Source: a virus
Virus record (IMG/VR): IMGVR_UViG_3300042524_000182
Span: 1 to 37,811 of that record
DNA length: 37,811 bases
Reading direction: 5' to 3' (one strand)
A program made the position numbers and the translations under genes. Below are positions 36,609 through 37,811 of this stretch, piece by piece. Every line of letters starts with the position of its first letter. The stretch's first letter is position 1. The notes under the pieces were generated by a model. It saw only the letters and a program-made list of their open reading frames with translations, made no database searches and was not told the DNA's origin.

Positions 36609-37592
36609 TCACGGGCGGGGTTTCAATTCCGTCACTCGACGGGGTGAAAGTGTTATTGTTTCGAGATACGCGAGGATGAACTGCGCGGCGACTTGCGGGA
36701 CGATTGCATTGCCGTAGCCCCGCAGGAGTCCCACTCTGCCGGGAACCCCATAAGCCAGCGGGAATGTGCCGGATTCAACGCGCCTCGCTTTTCCGTCGGT
36801 GCATGGGAGGATGTCGAAGGAATCCCAAGCGTGACCTCGCAGTTCAACGGTAACGAGTTCCTGCGGAATTGTGACGGACCCGCGTTGTTTGCTGCGTCCT
36901 GACATGTCGGCGTTGCCCATCCCGCGAAGCTCGCCGCGTGGTTCAGCGTGATATTCGGCGTGGTGAAATTTTCCCCTGGATAACGAACCGAGTCCGTCAC
37001 AGTTGGAGTTGGCCAGCCCGCTGATTGGACCACCGTCTGGAGATTGTCCCCGCCCGTGCCGTGCTCGCCCGCCCCCGTGCTGTTGGATGTTGTTGGAGTC
37101 GGCCACCCAGAAGAGCCGCTGCCGAATGTGCGGTGCGCCCGCGCTCGCAGCGCACAGATCGGCGGCCCCGACGTCATATCCCAGTCCTTCCAAGTCAGTG
37201 CGTATTCCGGCGAGCCATTCGCGCCCAGCCTTGCTTGCAACCTGCTCGCCAAACGTGACTGTAGATTCCCCGAAAGTGATGATATCGCGGAACACGGGCC
37301 AGAGGTGCCGTTCGTCAGCTTCACCTTTACCTTGCCCAGCGACCGAGAACGGCTGACAGGGGCAGCTTCCAGTCCGAACGGGGCGATCTTCTGGCCATCC
37401 TGCCAATTTGAGGGCGAGTGACCATCCGCCGATTCCAGCGAAGAAATGCTGTTGTGTGTATTCGGTAAGTTCATGCGGTTTAACTTCGGTGATGCTGCGT
37501 TCGTCCACGATACCGTTGGGGATATGCCCTCCCCCGATCAACTCACGGAGCCATGCGGCGGCTTTGGGATCGTGTTCGTTGTAATAGTTCAT
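36609..37592 (-). CDS. C5 cytosine DNA methyltransferase
   Basis: A 327-residue Dcm-type enzyme. FAGIGG (51-56, AdoMet binding), Cys79 in GSCPCQPFSVAG (catalytic), FGEQV (about 114-118, the ENV equivalent), APHIRQRLFWVA (target-proximal) and GYGNAIVPQVAAQF near the C-terminus (motif X). It probably modifies phage DNA against host restriction. Its start is the ATG at 37592, overlapping the stop of the small membrane gene. The middle region is unusual because the +1 frame is also open. Confidence 0.9.
   Translation of the reverse strand: MNYYNEHDPKAAAWLRELIGGGHIPNGIVDERSITEVKPHELTEYTQQHFFAGIGGWSLALKLAGWPEDRPVRTGSCPCQPFSVAGQGKGEADERHLWPVFRDIITFGESTVTFGEQVASKAGREWLAGIRTDLEGLGYDVGAADLCAASAGAPHIRQRLFWVADSNNIQQHGGGRARHGRGQSPDGGPISGLANSNCDGLGSLSRGKFHHAEYHAEPRGELRGMGNADMSGRSKQRGSVTIPQELVTVELRGHAWDSFDILPCTDGKARRVESGTFPLAYGVPGRVGLLRGYGNAIVPQVAAQFILAYLETITLSPRRVTELKPRP
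36653..37474 (-). CDS. Overlapping frame inside the methyltransferase gene
   Basis: An ATG at 37474 opens 273 codons in the +1 frame of the methyltransferase. The translation has GLEAAPVSRSRSLGK, then ICALRARAHRTFG, three G-W-(P/A)-T-P-T units and LNPAHSRWLMGFPAEW. I recall proteins of this kind annotated in other phages, but alternate-frame echoes of conserved methyltransferase motifs could explain that. It may be a dual-coding gene or chance. Confidence 0.25.
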   Translation of the reverse strand: MNLPNTHNSISSLESADGHSPSNWQDGQKIAPFGLEAAPVSRSRSLGKVKVKLTNGTSGPCSAISSLSGNLQSRLASRLQARLGANGSPEYALTWKDWDMTSGPPICALRARAHRTFGSGSSGWPTPTTSNSTGAGEHGTGGDNLQTVVQSAGWPTPTVTDSVRYPGENFTTPNITLNHAASFAGWATPTCQDAANNAGPSQFRRNSLPLNCEVTLGIPSTSSHAPTEKRGALNPAHSRWLMGFPAEWDSCGATAMQSSRKSPRSSSSRISKQ

Positions 37593-37811
37593 AGCCTTGG
37601 ACGAATCCCGCTAAACTCCTCATACGCCCGCTCGTCTTGCGCCCGGCAAGCGTAGCTCATTGCGCCACGGGCGAACGACACGGCGGCAATCAGGCCGGCC
37701 ATGGCGACGATGAACAGCAAGGCACCGAGAACGGGCAGGCTCATAAACGCGCTGATCGACCACACCCCGACTGCTAGGCTGGCGAAAAATGATGCGGTTG
37801 CCCATAGACCG
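37549..37811. repeat. Terminal direct repeat, right copy (partner 1-263)
   Basis: Same order as 1-263 with no gaps; identical over the first 107 bases, then about 20 differences across the last 156. It shows the genome is circular or terminally redundant, and the divergence suggests population variation or duplication. Confidence 0.85.
37589..37811 (-). CDS. Partial small membrane protein (right-edge copy)
   Basis: The frame matches the C-terminal part of the 41-304 gene (GLWATASFFASLAVGVWSIS onward) with at least seven amino-acid changes, mostly conservative: M-to-L, I-to-V, and FI-to-MS near ACRAQ. Hydrophobic character is kept. It runs off the window. Confidence 0.65.
   Translation of the reverse strand, partial: GLWATASFFASLAVGVWSISAFMSLPVLGALLFIVAMAGLIAAVSFARGAMSYACRAQDERAYEEFSGIRPRL

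Overview
The window is essentially one complete temperate tailed-phage genome, about 37.5 kb, read as a circle. The gene at the left edge (start of a cytosine methyltransferase plus a small membrane protein) reappears at the right edge. The first 107 bases match 37549-37655 exactly and the next 156 bases match at roughly 88%. The virion genes follow the lambda/siphovirus order: small and large terminase (GpA type), head-joining protein, portal (GpB type), ClpP-like protease/scaffold, major capsid, connectors, tail terminator, tail tube, frameshifted tail chaperone, tape measure, tail tip, and a collagen-repeat/beta-helix fibre. A short tape measure predicts a short tail. The host is probably a Gram-negative bacterium, because there is a lipobox spanin-like protein. 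Verrucomicrobiota is my best guess from the style of the integrase C-terminus (NALRHSYISY, EAGNS, WFG) and the near absence of Shine-Dalgarno sites. This host call is inference.

Layout. (a) 1-2885, minus strand: start of the leftward early operon, beginning with a ribbon-helix-helix (RHH) protein and continuing through tightly overlapping small genes, a ParB-like protein and an excisionase-like helix-turn-helix (HTH) protein. Across the circular junction it runs on into the cytosine methyltransferase and then RecT, a YqaJ/lambda-type exonuclease and a RuvC-like resolvase, down to 31072. (b) 2886-3003: divergent control region with repeated 10-bp operators, facing a second RHH protein (plus strand) and the tyrosine integrase. 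(c) 4464-5698, minus strand: five small accessory genes, including a third RHH protein, two of them with look-alike promoters. (d) 5699-6234: gene-free, containing a probable attP (3' end of a tRNA-Ser gene) flanked by integrase arm-type repeats. (e) 6235-12207, plus: a helicase-methyltransferase fusion, an O-like replication protein with a candidate internal origin, a DnaC-like loader, a sigma-region-4-like regulator, a MazG-like enzyme, an SSB-like protein and small genes. (f) 12208-29847, plus: packaging, head and tail. (g) 29858-31091, plus: lysis cassette of very small membrane proteins, a lipoprotein and a zinc amidase.

How it may work. The RHH pair looks like the lysis/lysogeny switch. 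Early genes run leftward (recombination, DNA methylation) and rightward (replication). The most unusual feature is regulatory. Six genes carry a TTGAC-type -35 box whose first base lies 34-35 nt before the start codon, usually with A at -11, which predicts leaderless transcripts. Two of these promoters sit directly behind strong terminators. A second recurrent element is a hairpin with a 7-nt loop that copies the tRNA T-arm, found four times between minus-strand genes. Most other genes start after an AACCAA-rich leader rather than a Shine-Dalgarno sequence.
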